Positions 18,955 to 27,559 of a stretch of 64,000 nt of DNA are shown here, one piece after another (positions within the stretch are counted from its first letter, which is position 1; each line of letters starts with the position of its first letter). The notes under the pieces are model-generated. The model was not told the origin of the DNA. It was given only the letters and a program-made list of their open reading frames with translations, and ran no database searches. The DNA lies in contig WJPL01000001.1 in NCBI GenBank assembly GCA_009649675.1, positions 1 to 64,000 of the forward strand, in the 5' to 3' direction. Origin of the DNA: Alphaproteobacteria bacterium HT1-32. GTDB taxonomy: Bacteria > Pseudomonadota > Alphaproteobacteria > Rhodospirillales > HT1-32. The position numbers and the translations under genes were made by a program.

Positions 18955-19812
18955 ATGCAACTCGCGACCTACAATATCCAGTTTGGCCTCGGCAAAGACG
19001 GTGAAATTGATATCGACCGTATCGCCAGAGAGTTAGGGAAAGCCGATATCATCGCGCTGCAGGAGGTCGAGCGGTTCTGGGACCGCTCGCTGAATCTGGA
19101 TGAAGTGAAGGAAATCGCTGAACTTTTTCCGGATCATTATTATGTCTACGGGCCGGGCATCGACCTGAACGCGGGCTATCGCAGCGCCCGCAGAACCCTG
19201 GTCAGCCGGCGCAAGCAATTCGGCAATATGATCCTGAGCCGCTATCCGATCCTGTCGTCACGCAACCACCTGCTGTATCACCGCGTCGAAGACCCGTCGA
19301 AACTGACCATCCAGCGTGCGGCGATTGAAGCCACTATCATGACAGAGCTGGGGGCTCTTCGTATCCTCTCAACCCATCTGTCCCATTCCTCCGGTGCAGA
19401 CCGAGAACGCCAGATCCGGCAATTACAGCAACGGCTGGCTGACGGCGTGGCGGAACGTGGCGTCCTGACAGGCAACCCCGGCAGCGGATACTGGAAGCGT
19501 GATCCGCAACCAACCCCCTTCGGCGACCAGTATATCGTCATGGGCGACTTCAATCTGCGGCCAGACTTCCCAGAATATCAGATGCTGGTCGACAAAGCCT
19601 CACCGGCACCGCTGGTCGATCTTGCTGTCGCTACCGGCACAGACGGCCCTGCAGGCTGGACCTGCGAGGAAGATGACGGGCTGAACCGGATCGATTATAT
19701 ATTTTGCAGCCCCGGCCTCGCACAACGCGTCACCGCCATGCAGGTCGATCAAAGCGCGACCGGCTCTGACCATCAGCCGGTCTTCGCCTCACTCTCACTT
19801 CTGGCAAGCTGA
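18955..19812 (+). CDS. Endonuclease/exonuclease/phosphatase family hydrolase
   Basis: The 285-residue protein has the EEP fold motifs: N-terminal ATYNIQFG, the ALQEVE metal-binding Glu, THLSHSSGADRERQIRQL, VMGDFNLRPD and the final GSDHQPV with the catalytic His. Members cleave DNA, inositol phosphates or sphingomyelin-type bonds; there is no signal peptide, so it acts in the cytoplasm. Exact substrate unknown. Confidence 0.87.
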   Translation: MQLATYNIQFGLGKDGEIDIDRIARELGKADIIALQEVERFWDRSLNLDEVKEIAELFPDHYYVYGPGIDLNAGYRSARRTLVSRRKQFGNMILSRYPILSSRNHLLYHRVEDPSKLTIQRAAIEATIMTELGALRILSTHLSHSSGADRERQIRQLQQRLADGVAERGVLTGNPGSGYWKRDPQPTPFGDQYIVMGDFNLRPDFPEYQMLVDKASPAPLVDLAVATGTDGPAGWTCEEDDGLNRIDYIFCSPGLAQRVTAMQVDQSATGSDHQPVFASLSLLAS

Positions 19813-19830
19813 CCACCGGCGGGCCGGAAG

Positions 19831-20595
19831 ATGATTGCCGAGTTCATCGACAGCCTGCGCTGCAACTGTCCCCCGCCGTTCCGCTCCTATGGGTTCCACA
19901 GGGAACTGGCGGCAATTCATGCCCGGCGGCAACGCTGGAGAAACGCCTGGCAGACACATGAGCAGAACTGCCATCAGGTCATCACTGACCATGCACCGGG
20001 AGGGGATGTGGCCTTACTGGCCGGGGCCGGGATCAGTTTCGATCTGCCGGTTGAGACATTGCTCTCCCGCTACACTGAAATCTGGCTGGCCGATGTTGCC
20101 TTTCACATCTCGGTCAGACGGCTGGCCCGTCGTAACCCTGAGATCAGGCTGATAACGGCAGATCTCACCGGTCTGCTGGCAACCACTCTGCCGGACAACC
20201 TTTCTGATATCCGCCCTGTCGATCTGTGGCAGACAGAGCCCCGCATTGATCTGGTTGTCTCTGCCAACCTGATCACACAACTGCCCCTGCCCTTTCTCGA
20301 CAGCCGCAGCACCCCGACAGATCAGGCAGCTCTTCGAACCGCAGTCCACCGCGTCCATCTGGACTGGTTGCGATCCTTTGACTGTCAGACTGTTCTGATT
20401 GCCGAAACGGAAGTCCGCCGGCGAACCCTGCCCGCGACAACATGGACCCGGCAATCTTCCCTGACATCGGAACTGCTGGATGATCCGCACTGTAACTGGA
20501 CATGGCAGATCGCCCCGACCGGTGAAATATCCCGGCGCATGGAAATGGAAATGACCGTCGCAGGCTGGGTAAAACCGCCTGTTAGCCTTGCCTGA
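19831..20595 (+). CDS. Hypothetical protein with methyltransferase-like (Rossmann) pattern
   Basis: I do not recognise the family. The 254-residue protein has segments that read like a class I methyltransferase core: a glycine loop in LLAGAGISFDLPVE (about 65-75), an acidic strand end in EIWLADVAFH, a RLITADLTG strand, and DLVVSANLITQLP where motif IV would lie. The N-terminus is Arg/His/Trp-rich. It starts 18 bases after the EEP gene and may be cotranscribed. A catalytic role is a guess from fold pattern only. Confidence 0.6.
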   Translation: MIAEFIDSLRCNCPPPFRSYGFHRELAAIHARRQRWRNAWQTHEQNCHQVITDHAPGGDVALLAGAGISFDLPVETLLSRYTEIWLADVAFHISVRRLARRNPEIRLITADLTGLLATTLPDNLSDIRPVDLWQTEPRIDLVVSANLITQLPLPFLDSRSTPTDQAALRTAVHRVHLDWLRSFDCQTVLIAETEVRRRTLPATTWTRQSSLTSELLDDPHCNWTWQIAPTGEISRRMEMEMTVAGWVKPPVSLA

Positions 20596-20610
20596 CCAGC
20601 AGAGTCAGGC
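20590..20610 (+). terminator. Hairpin overlapping a stop codon
   Basis: A perfect 7-bp stem, GCCTGAC with GTCAGGC, has the TGA stop of the upstream gene inside its first arm. A short T run follows 15 bases later. It may act as a terminator or 3'-end stabiliser. Confidence 0.45.
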
Positions 20611-20643
20611 TACCACCCCGCCCCTTTTGCAAGGAGCTCCCTG

Positions 20644-21189
20644 ATGACCATCCCGGTTCTGACGACGAACCGTCTCCGGCTGGAGCCGCTGACACAGCAG
20701 CATTTCGAGGCCTTCGCCCCTGTGCTGAAGGACCGGGAAACCATGTCCTATTATCCGCATGCCTTTGACGATATCGCGGTCGGGGGATGGATTAGCCGCA
20801 ATCTCGATTTCTGGACAGAGTTCGGTTATGGCCGGTTCGCGGTTATCCGTCGGTCCGACAACCAGTTGCTCGGTGATGCCGGACTGATGCATCTCACCGT
20901 CAATGGCCGGGAGGTCAATGATATTGGCTGGGTCATACACCGGAGTCACTGGGGAGCCGGTTATGCAACAGAGGCAGCCACAGCGATCCGCGATGATGCC
21001 TTCAACCGGCTGTCCCTCAACGCCATTCACGCCAACATGCCGGTTGACCACCCTGCATCACGCAAGGTTGCTGAACATATCGGTATGGTCGAGATCATGC
21101 GTTTCAGAAACCCGAAGAACCGGAATATCGAAACTCATCTTCTGGAACTGACAAAGGCCGGATATCAGACCAGCCGGGCAGCCCGGTAA
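20644..21189 (+). CDS. GNAT family acetyltransferase (RimJ/RimL-like)
   Basis: The 181-residue protein starts with the VLTTNRLRLEPLTQQHFEAF pattern typical of the RimJ/RimL group. It has the GWVIHRSHWGAGYATEA acetyl-CoA region and the HPASRKVAEHIGM segment. Relatives acetylate protein N-termini or small molecules; the substrate here is unknown. An AAGGAG ribosome site precedes the ATG. Its 3' end overlaps the convergent racemase-family gene by 25 bases. Confidence 0.87.
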   Translation: MTIPVLTTNRLRLEPLTQQHFEAFAPVLKDRETMSYYPHAFDDIAVGGWISRNLDFWTEFGYGRFAVIRRSDNQLLGDAGLMHLTVNGREVNDIGWVIHRSHWGAGYATEAATAIRDDAFNRLSLNAIHANMPVDHPASRKVAEHIGMVEIMRFRNPKNRNIETHLLELTKAGYQTSRAAR

Positions 21190-21938
21190 TCGCGGAACAG
21201 GCGGTCCTGCCAGCCACCGGCACCCGAGATCCAGTCACTGAACGACAGATTACCACCGTCCCATTCAACCTGGTTCAGCAACAACCAGCCCAGAGCAAAA
21301 TTCGACGACAAGACCGGCGGACCACCGGCATCCCCCAGCGCGGCGATGGCAGCAAGACTGGGCATACCCGTACCGGAAATCACCACCGCATCATAACCAT
21401 CCTGCGGCAGCCGTCCCGCTGCCTCATATCCGGCGACACCCGGCTGCGCGTAGATTGAATGATAACCCTCCACCGCACGGGTTTTCTCCACCGCCACCAC
21501 CTCATAGCCAGAGCGTGTCCAGTGCGCCCGGGCCGCGTCAGTCAGCCAGTCCGCATAAGGGCTGACCAGCGCGATCCGCTTTGCCCCTATTTCTTTTAAA
21601 GCCATATCGATCGCCGTCGCGGTCGACAGAACCGGCGCCTCACGCCGTTGCGTGGCAAGATCAAAAATCGCCTGGTCTTCCTCTGGCTCAATCAGATAGG
21701 ACGACCCGGTACAGCCGACACCAATCGCCGACAGCGGCGCATTATCAAACCGGTCGAGGGTTTCCTGAAGATCGCGAAAATAGGCAATCAGACGGTCTTT
21801 CATGCTCTCCGCATTGCTGGTCATGCGGGCGACGGCCATCCCGTAACAAGATGGCAGCAAAATCCGGAGTTCAGCCTCGACATTACAATTTGCCTGAGGC
21901 GTCACGATACCGATCAACCCGTCTGCCGCGTAATCCAT
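21165..21938 (-). CDS. Maleate isomerase / arylmalonate decarboxylase-like protein of the Asp/Glu racemase superfamily
   Basis: The 257-residue protein has the two-lobed racemase fold pattern: a first catalytic loop with C76 in GVGCTGSS and a second with ISGTGMPS (about 187-194). In maleate isomerases and racemases the second loop also holds a Cys; here that position is G189. Y128 lies in SPYAD, where related enzymes have a conserved Tyr. A GGAGGG ribosome site precedes the ATG. The gene faces the TRAP transporter genes across a palindromic operator-like site, so it probably acts on the transported carboxylate. It could be an isomerase, racemase or decarboxylase; the single Cys argues against a standard two-Cys racemase. 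Confidence 0.75.
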   Translation of the reverse strand: MDYAADGLIGIVTPQANCNVEAELRILLPSCYGMAVARMTSNAESMKDRLIAYFRDLQETLDRFDNAPLSAIGVGCTGSSYLIEPEEDQAIFDLATQRREAPVLSTATAIDMALKEIGAKRIALVSPYADWLTDAARAHWTRSGYEVVAVEKTRAVEGYHSIYAQPGVAGYEAAGRLPQDGYDAVVISGTGMPSLAAIAALGDAGGPPVLSSNFALGWLLLNQVEWDGGNLSFSDWISGAGGWQDRLFRDYRAARLV

Positions 21939-21969
21939 GATACCCTCCGTTTCCTGCCTTTAATCGTTA

Positions 21970-21993
21970 TATTGACATACTTTTATGTCAATA
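21970..21993. promoter_or_regulatory. Perfect palindrome between divergent catabolic genes (operator candidate)
   Basis: Two 10-base arms, TATTGACATA and TATGTCAATA, are exact inverted repeats separated by CTTT. The site lies 32 bases upstream of the racemase-family start and 109 bases upstream of dctP, in an AT-rich stretch unlike its surroundings. Symmetry and place suggest binding by a dimeric repressor or activator (for example GntR type). No regulator gene lies next to it. Confidence 0.6.
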
Positions 21994-22102
21994 CTAGCGT
22001 TCCCGACAGGAACGCTGCTATGGTTCCGATGATAGGATATGACCGGGCGATCAAGACCCGTGCGATCAGCGTCAGTTAAACAGGGATAGCGAGGAGAGTA
22101 AC

Positions 22103-23110
22103 ATGAGAGGCAGCAGGTTGTTTGGCGCCATGATCGGCGCATCACTGTTTGCGGGCAGCGCCTTTGCTGAACCCGTCACAGTCAAGGTTGCGACTTTTGT
22201 ACCTGAGAAAAGCGTCGGCGTCGCCAAGGTCATCAAACCATGGATGGAAGCCGTACAGGCTGAAGCCGGTGACAAGATAAACATGCAGGCTTTCTGGGGC
22301 GGGTCGCTCGGCAAAAACCCGTTCAAGCAGTATGAGCTGGTCAAGAATGGTGTCGCCGACATCACCTGGGTACTGCCAGGCTATACCGCCGGTCAGTTCC
22401 CCGAACTCCAGATCATGGAATTGCCTTTCTTTGCCGAAAACGGCTATGAAGCTTCCATCGCTGGCTGGAACCTTTACGAAAAAGGCATGCTCAGCGGGTT
22501 TGACGACACCCATCTGATCGGCTTCTTCGCCTCCGCTCCGAACGCGATTTTCACAAAGGGTGCGATAACCTCGCTTGCTGATCTGAAGAACAAGAAAATG
22601 CGAAGCGTCGGCCCCATCCATGCGGAATGGGTGGAAATTATCGGCGCATCGCCGGAAACCATCGCCTCGACGAAGATGAACGAAGCCTTCAACCGCGGCA
22701 TTCTGGATGCCGCCATTCAGGGCTGGACCGGCATGAATACCTTCAAGACCATCAAGCTAGTCGACCATGCCCATGAAGTTCCGATTGGTGTCATTCCCTT
22801 CCTTCTGCTGATGAACAAGAACACCTGGGAAAAGCTGCCTGCCGATGTTCAGGCCATCATGATGAAACATGGCGGCCTTGCCATGGCGAAGGCCGGTGGC
22901 CAGGCCTATGACGATATCGCCGGATCGCTCCGTCAGGGTGTCGCTGACGAGGGCAAGGTGACATTTGTTCCCGTCACACCAGAACTCGATAAGCAGTACA
23001 GGGCTGATGCGGCGCCTGTACATAAATCATGGATTTCAAAGACCCCGAATGGTCAGGCGATCTATGACGAGATGCAGAAATCCATCGCTGCTGTCCGCGG
23101 CAAGAGCTGA
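22103..23110 (+). CDS. dctP: TRAP transporter substrate-binding protein (DctP family)
   Basis: The 335-residue periplasmic protein starts with a signal peptide (cleavage likely after AFA near residue 24). The family's substrate-carboxylate Arg lies in KMRSVG. Segments VKNGVADITWVLPGYTAGQFPELQIMELPF and GSLG are typical (shown here in part). It delivers an organic acid to the DctQM permease encoded next. The ribosome site is GAGGAGAG. The ligand is not readable from sequence; the neighbouring racemase-family enzyme suggests a di- or monocarboxylate. Confidence 0.93.
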   Translation: MRGSRLFGAMIGASLFAGSAFAEPVTVKVATFVPEKSVGVAKVIKPWMEAVQAEAGDKINMQAFWGGSLGKNPFKQYELVKNGVADITWVLPGYTAGQFPELQIMELPFFAENGYEASIAGWNLYEKGMLSGFDDTHLIGFFASAPNAIFTKGAITSLADLKNKKMRSVGPIHAEWVEIIGASPETIASTKMNEAFNRGILDAAIQGWTGMNTFKTIKLVDHAHEVPIGVIPFLLLMNKNTWEKLPADVQAIMMKHGGLAMAKAGGQAYDDIAGSLRQGVADEGKVTFVPVTPELDKQYRADAAPVHKSWISKTPNGQAIYDEMQKSIAAVRGKS

Positions 23111-23135
23111 CATCCAGTTCGTGTGACTTTGATAA

Positions 23136-23163
23136 CGGGGATGCGCTGTCGGGTGCATCCCCG
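23136..23163 (+). terminator. Intergenic hairpin between dctP and dctQ
   Basis: A perfect 9-bp stem, CGGGGATGC with GCATCCCCG and a 10-base loop, with no T tract. In binding-protein operons such hairpins usually stabilise or partly end the transcript so that the binding protein is made in excess over the permease. Confidence 0.65.
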
Positions 23164-23190
23164 CTTACCTGAACAGACCTGCGGAACCTG

Positions 23191-23739
23191 ATGCAACGCA
23201 CCCAGTATCGTCTCGACCGGTTCACCCGCCATGTGGCGACACTTGGCTTCAGCGGGCTGGTTCTCATCGCCTTCCTGACCATGATTGATGCCACCAGCCG
23301 ATGGCTCGACGGCCCCCGTATTCCGGGGTTCGGAGATATTGGCGAACTGGTTTATCCGATCGTTATCGCAACCTGCTTTCCGGCCGGGCTTCTGCAGGGT
23401 CATAACATCACCATCCGGTTTTTTGGAAAGGCTGTCGGCCCGCGGGCCGAATCCTGGCTGGAACTGTTCGGGGCAGCGGCTGTTCTGACCTTCTTCAGTC
23501 TGCTGGCCTGGCAATTCGTCGTACTCACTCTGGATCTGCAGGCCAACAACCGGACCACCGGCACTGTCGAGTTACCCGTTGCGGGATGGTGGTGGATAAC
23601 CACAGCGATCATGGCCCTCTGCATCCCTGTTCAGGGCTGGGTCGTCGCCAACCGGGCCTATTCCGCCGTTACCGGTCAGCCGTCTGCTGTTCCTGAACAG
23701 ATGACATCAGAAGTCGCCATCAACCCTGACGAGGCCTGA
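23191..23739 (+). CDS. dctQ: TRAP transporter small permease (DctQ family)
   Basis: The 182-residue inner-membrane protein has four predicted helices, with the family's ATCFPAGLLQGHNITIRF segment in the middle. It pairs with DctM in sodium-coupled uptake. The C-terminal tail is short and polar. Three bases separate it from dctM. Confidence 0.9.
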   Translation: MQRTQYRLDRFTRHVATLGFSGLVLIAFLTMIDATSRWLDGPRIPGFGDIGELVYPIVIATCFPAGLLQGHNITIRFFGKAVGPRAESWLELFGAAAVLTFFSLLAWQFVVLTLDLQANNRTTGTVELPVAGWWWITTAIMALCIPVQGWVVANRAYSAVTGQPSAVPEQMTSEVAINPDEA

Positions 23740-23742
23740 ACC

Positions 23743-25050
23743 ATGGATCCGATCCTTACCGGGCTGATCGGCCTCGGGGCGATGTTCCTGATGATTATCC
23801 TGCATATCCCCATCGGTATCGCCATGGGCCTGACGGGTCTGGTTGGTGTTGCCGCCATTATCGGCTGGGGCCCTGCGGTCAGCCTGCTGGGGACAGAACC
23901 ATCAAGCGCCATCGCGAACGAGGGACTGGCCGTGCTCGCCCTGTTTCTGCTGATGGGTGCCTTTGCCGGTGCCGGGGGGCTGTCTGCCGACATTTACCGA
24001 ATGGCCTATTCCCTCGTCGGCCACTGGCGGGGCGGGCTCTGTATGGCGACCGTCGGTGGCTGTGCCGGTTTTGGTGCGGTCTGCGGATCATCGGTCGCAA
24101 CCACCGCCACCATGGCCAGAATTGCACTGCCGGAAATGCTGAACCGTGGCTATCGCCCGACTCTGGCCAGCGGTGTCATTGCCGCGGGCGGCACCCTTGG
24201 CATGCTGATCCCGCCCTCTGTCGTGATGATTCTCTATGGCATCCTGACCGAACAATTCGTCATCGCCCTGTTTGCCGCGGCCATCATTCCGGGCCTGCTG
24301 ACCGTCGCCTTCTATTTCGCAACCATCGCCATTTATGTCCGGATCAGCCCGGATGCCGGCCCCGCCGGCCCGCGTGTTCCCTGGGCAAAGCGGCTGGTCG
24401 TCGTCGGTGAATCCTGGCGGGTAATTGTGCTGGCGATTGTCGTCTCCGGCGGCATCTACAGCGGCGTCTTCACCGTTACCGAAGCTGCAGCCGTCGGGGC
24501 CAGCCTGGCCTTCATCTTCACTGCACTGCGCGGCAAACTGAACCGTCGCAGCTTCCTCAACTGTCTCGGTGAAACCGCTGCCAATACGGGACTGATTTTC
24601 ACCATCATCATCGGGGCATCAATCTTCAGCTATTTCGTCACCCTGTCGCAGTTGCCGGGGGCCGTGGTCGATAATATCGAGGCGCTGAACCTCCACCCGC
24701 TGCTGGTCATCCTGCTGTTGCAGATCATGTATCTGATTCTCGGCAGCATTTTTGACACCATTGCTGCGATGGTGATCACCCTGCCTTTTGTCTATCCGCT
24801 GGTTGTTGGCATGGGGTTTGATCCGATCTGGTGGGGCGTTGTCAATGTCATGGTCATGGAAATCGGCATGATTACACCACCCATCGGGATCAATGTTTTC
24901 GTGCTGCACGGCATGGCAAAGGATCTGCCGCTGAAAACCATATTCACCGGCATCACGCCTTTCTTCATTGCCGACCTCTGCCGTCTGGCCGTGGTCACCC
25001 TGTTTCCGTCACTGGCACTGTGGCTGCCACAATACTGGGGTCTGCTCTGA
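23743..25050 (+). CDS. dctM: TRAP transporter large permease (DctM family)
   Basis: The 435-residue protein has about 12 membrane helices and classic DctM motifs: IPIGIAMGLTG, GSSVATTATMARIALPEM, GGTLGMLIPPSVVMILYGILTE (in part), and EIGMITPPIGINVFVLHG. It is the ion-coupled translocation subunit. It converges with the GMC oxidoreductase gene; only about 30 bases separate the stops. Confidence 0.95.
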   Translation: MDPILTGLIGLGAMFLMIILHIPIGIAMGLTGLVGVAAIIGWGPAVSLLGTEPSSAIANEGLAVLALFLLMGAFAGAGGLSADIYRMAYSLVGHWRGGLCMATVGGCAGFGAVCGSSVATTATMARIALPEMLNRGYRPTLASGVIAAGGTLGMLIPPSVVMILYGILTEQFVIALFAAAIIPGLLTVAFYFATIAIYVRISPDAGPAGPRVPWAKRLVVVGESWRVIVLAIVVSGGIYSGVFTVTEAAAVGASLAFIFTALRGKLNRRSFLNCLGETAANTGLIFTIIIGASIFSYFVTLSQLPGAVVDNIEALNLHPLLVILLLQIMYLILGSIFDTIAAMVITLPFVYPLVVGMGFDPIWWGVVNVMVMEIGMITPPIGINVFVLHGMAKDLPLKTIFTGITPFFIADLCRLAVVTLFPSLALWLPQYWGLL

Positions 25051-25080
25051 CGGACGGACAAACGGCTGCCCGACCACAAC

Positions 25081-26694
25081 TCACGCCAGAATGGCGTCTG
25101 CTGCCTTCTCGGCAATCATCACCGTCGGAGCGTGGGTATTGCAACTGGGCATCCGGGGCATGACGGAGGCATCAACAACACGCAGCCCCCTGATGCCATG
25201 CACTTGCAGATTACCATCAACAACCGCGTCAGCCCCAACGCCCATCCGGCAGGTCCCGACAGGGTGAAAGACAGACTCAGCCGTCTCTCGCACCCACCCG
25301 TCAATCTCCTGATCCGACTGTATTCCGTCACCCGGTGACAGTTCCCGGTCCCGATAAGGATCGAACGCCGGTTGTGCAAAAATACGCCGTAACAGCTTTA
25401 CGGCATCCCGGATCGTCCGACGGTCTGTTTCGGTCGCCAGATAGTTCGCCGTGATCCGCGGGGCCTCAAACGGGTCTGCCGATGCCAGCCGCAACTCGCC
25501 CGTACTTTCGGGGCGCAGCTGGTAGGCATTGGCAAAAAAACCATGCCCGTCATCTGGCCCGGCTTTCGCAAACGGGTTCCAGCGGACGGCAGCCGTCGAT
25601 AGTCCGGGCAGGAAATGACACTGGATATCCGGATGATCGAGTTCCGGCCGGGTTTTCACCAGCGCACCGGTCAGCAGCGGAAACTTTGACGCCGGTCCAG
25701 AGCCGAACAGCATCGCCTGCACCACCGCACGGACAGCCCGGTCAGCCCGTAACAGGCTGTGCATGGTAATCGGCAGACGACAGGCATGCTGGACCCGGAC
25801 AAGCAGGTGGTCCTGCAGGTTCTTTCCGACAGCCGGCAGGTCATGCACAACATCAAGTCCCATCGACCGCAGATGTTCACCCGGCCCGATACCCGACAGC
25901 ATCAGCAGTTGCGGTGAATTGACGACCCCACCACACAAGATCACCTCACACCGGGCCTGTGCCGTCCGGATATCACCACCCTGTCGCCATTCAACACCGG
26001 TGACGGCCTGTCCCTGCATCAGCAGCCGTGTTGTCTGTGCCTCGGTACGCACTTCAAGATTCTTGCGGGCGAGCGCCGGAAGCAGAAAAGCCGCCGCTGA
26101 ACTGTGTCGCCGACCGTTTGCGATATTGAAGTGGTAACGGCCAACCCCTTCCTGGTTTTCGCCATTGAAGTCATCGGTCTCCGGCAGTCCTGCCTCGCGT
26201 CCGGCCGTCAGAAACGCGTCATAGAGGGGGTTCGGGTCTTCCGGCCGGGTCACCGGCATCGGGCCGTCCGCACCATGCCGGTCGTTCGCACCGCCCTGAT
26301 AATTCTCTGATCGCCGGAAGTAGGGCAGCACATCATCGAATGACCAGCCCGGCAGCCCCGTCTGCGCCCAGATGTCATAATCCAGCGGCAGACCACGGGT
26401 GTAGACCATGCCATTGATGGAGGAGGAACCACCCAGCACCTTGCCACGTGGCCAGAAAAGCCTGCGACCATTCAGGTTCGGCTCCGGCTCGGTGTGATAG
26501 AACCAGTTATGTGCCCTGCCCCGCAGCAGCTTTCCAGTCATCAGCGGTATTCTGAACCAGGGATTAATGTTTCGCTTCCCCGCTTCCAGCAGCAGCACAC
26601 TGAACCGGCCATCCGCCGTCAGCCGGTTGGCCAGCACACAGCCGGCGGATCCGGCGCCCACGATGATGTAATCGAAACTTTCCGTCTCACTCAT
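25081..26694 (-). CDS. GMC family FAD-dependent oxidoreductase (choline dehydrogenase-like)
   Basis: The 537-residue flavoprotein has the N-terminal FAD loop DYIIVGAGSAGCVLANRL, the first GMC signature around PRGKVLGGSSSINGM, the second around GGVVNSPQLLMLSGIGP, and the C-terminal HPVGTCRMG with the catalytic His. Members oxidise primary alcohols to aldehydes. Specificity cannot be assigned; choline is unlikely without bet genes nearby. Its start overlaps the hydrolase stop by eight bases, so it is the last gene of a three-gene catabolic operon. Confidence 0.92.
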   Translation of the reverse strand: MSETESFDYIIVGAGSAGCVLANRLTADGRFSVLLLEAGKRNINPWFRIPLMTGKLLRGRAHNWFYHTEPEPNLNGRRLFWPRGKVLGGSSSINGMVYTRGLPLDYDIWAQTGLPGWSFDDVLPYFRRSENYQGGANDRHGADGPMPVTRPEDPNPLYDAFLTAGREAGLPETDDFNGENQEGVGRYHFNIANGRRHSSAAAFLLPALARKNLEVRTEAQTTRLLMQGQAVTGVEWRQGGDIRTAQARCEVILCGGVVNSPQLLMLSGIGPGEHLRSMGLDVVHDLPAVGKNLQDHLLVRVQHACRLPITMHSLLRADRAVRAVVQAMLFGSGPASKFPLLTGALVKTRPELDHPDIQCHFLPGLSTAAVRWNPFAKAGPDDGHGFFANAYQLRPESTGELRLASADPFEAPRITANYLATETDRRTIRDAVKLLRRIFAQPAFDPYRDRELSPGDGIQSDQEIDGWVRETAESVFHPVGTCRMGVGADAVVDGNLQVHGIRGLRVVDASVMPRMPSCNTHAPTVMIAEKAADAILA

Positions 26695-27556
26695 CGAGGA
26701 ACCCGGAAATCAGGCGCACGGTCTCAGCCGTCGCCTGCTGCGTTGCATGACCCGGCAGGTCCAGCCGCCGCCCGCCGGGGATCAGCGAGACGACCTCGTC
26801 CAGATAGGGATAGAGCATGTCATCTGTCTCACCCGCTGCGATGCAGGGCCGGGTGATCAGCGGCAGCCGGTCACGTTTGGGATGACGAAAAGCTGCCCGA
26901 TAGGAATGATGATAGGTACGGATGGATTTCAGGACCTCCACCACCATATCATGCAGGTCATCCGCCTCCGGCAATCCCGTATCGCGGCGATGGTCAGCAT
27001 CACGCTGAAACCAGGGCCAGAACAGGAACTGATCGCGCTGAAAATGCCAGGCCCAGTTGAACTGGCTGCCATTCAGGTCCGGCGTGATTTCCGGCGCGTA
27101 GGTACGGAGAATCTCTGCCTGTTCCTCCGGGGCGTACAGGCCCATGCCATCGATCACCAGTTTGCGCACCCGGTCCGGCCTCGCGATGGTAAGTTCCATC
27201 GCAATCGACGCTCCGGTATGGGTGCCGTAAAGATCACACTGATCCAGCCCGATCGCATCGAGAAACCGTCCAAGCGCATCAGAAAAGTCGCCGATCTCGG
27301 GCACGGCCATGGCCGGCGGACAACTGTCGCCGTTACCAAGTGTATCCGGCGCGATGACCCGCCGGGTCTTGCCAAATTCTGCCACCAGACCGGCAATCTG
27401 CAGGGATGACCCGGGGCTGGCGTGAATCATCACCAGCGGCAGACTGTCTGTTGATCCCGCAGGTTCCGCATAACGGTAATGAACCTGCCCCTCGGCAATC
27501 GACTGAAATCCCCGCAGCACAGACCGGTTCGGGGAGGCGGGGGATGACGCCTGCAT
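26687..27556 (-). CDS. Alpha/beta hydrolase with His at the nucleophile position
   Basis: The 289-residue protein has the alpha/beta hydrolase layout: HASPGSS oxyanion loop (45-51), DTLGNGDS, nucleophile elbow, acidic residue in AGETDDM, and a late His in LPGHATQQ. The elbow, normally G-x-S-x-G, reads G111-T-H113-T-G115, so His replaces the catalytic Ser. The protein may use other chemistry or bind without hydrolysing. It is between the aldolase and the oxidoreductase genes, three bases after the former. Confidence 0.85.
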   Translation of the reverse strand: MQASSPASPNRSVLRGFQSIAEGQVHYRYAEPAGSTDSLPLVMIHASPGSSLQIAGLVAEFGKTRRVIAPDTLGNGDSCPPAMAVPEIGDFSDALGRFLDAIGLDQCDLYGTHTGASIAMELTIARPDRVRKLVIDGMGLYAPEEQAEILRTYAPEITPDLNGSQFNWAWHFQRDQFLFWPWFQRDADHRRDTGLPEADDLHDMVVEVLKSIRTYHHSYRAAFRHPKRDRLPLITRPCIAAGETDDMLYPYLDEVVSLIPGGRRLDLPGHATQQATAETVRLISGFLDE

Positions 27557-27559
27557 CGC

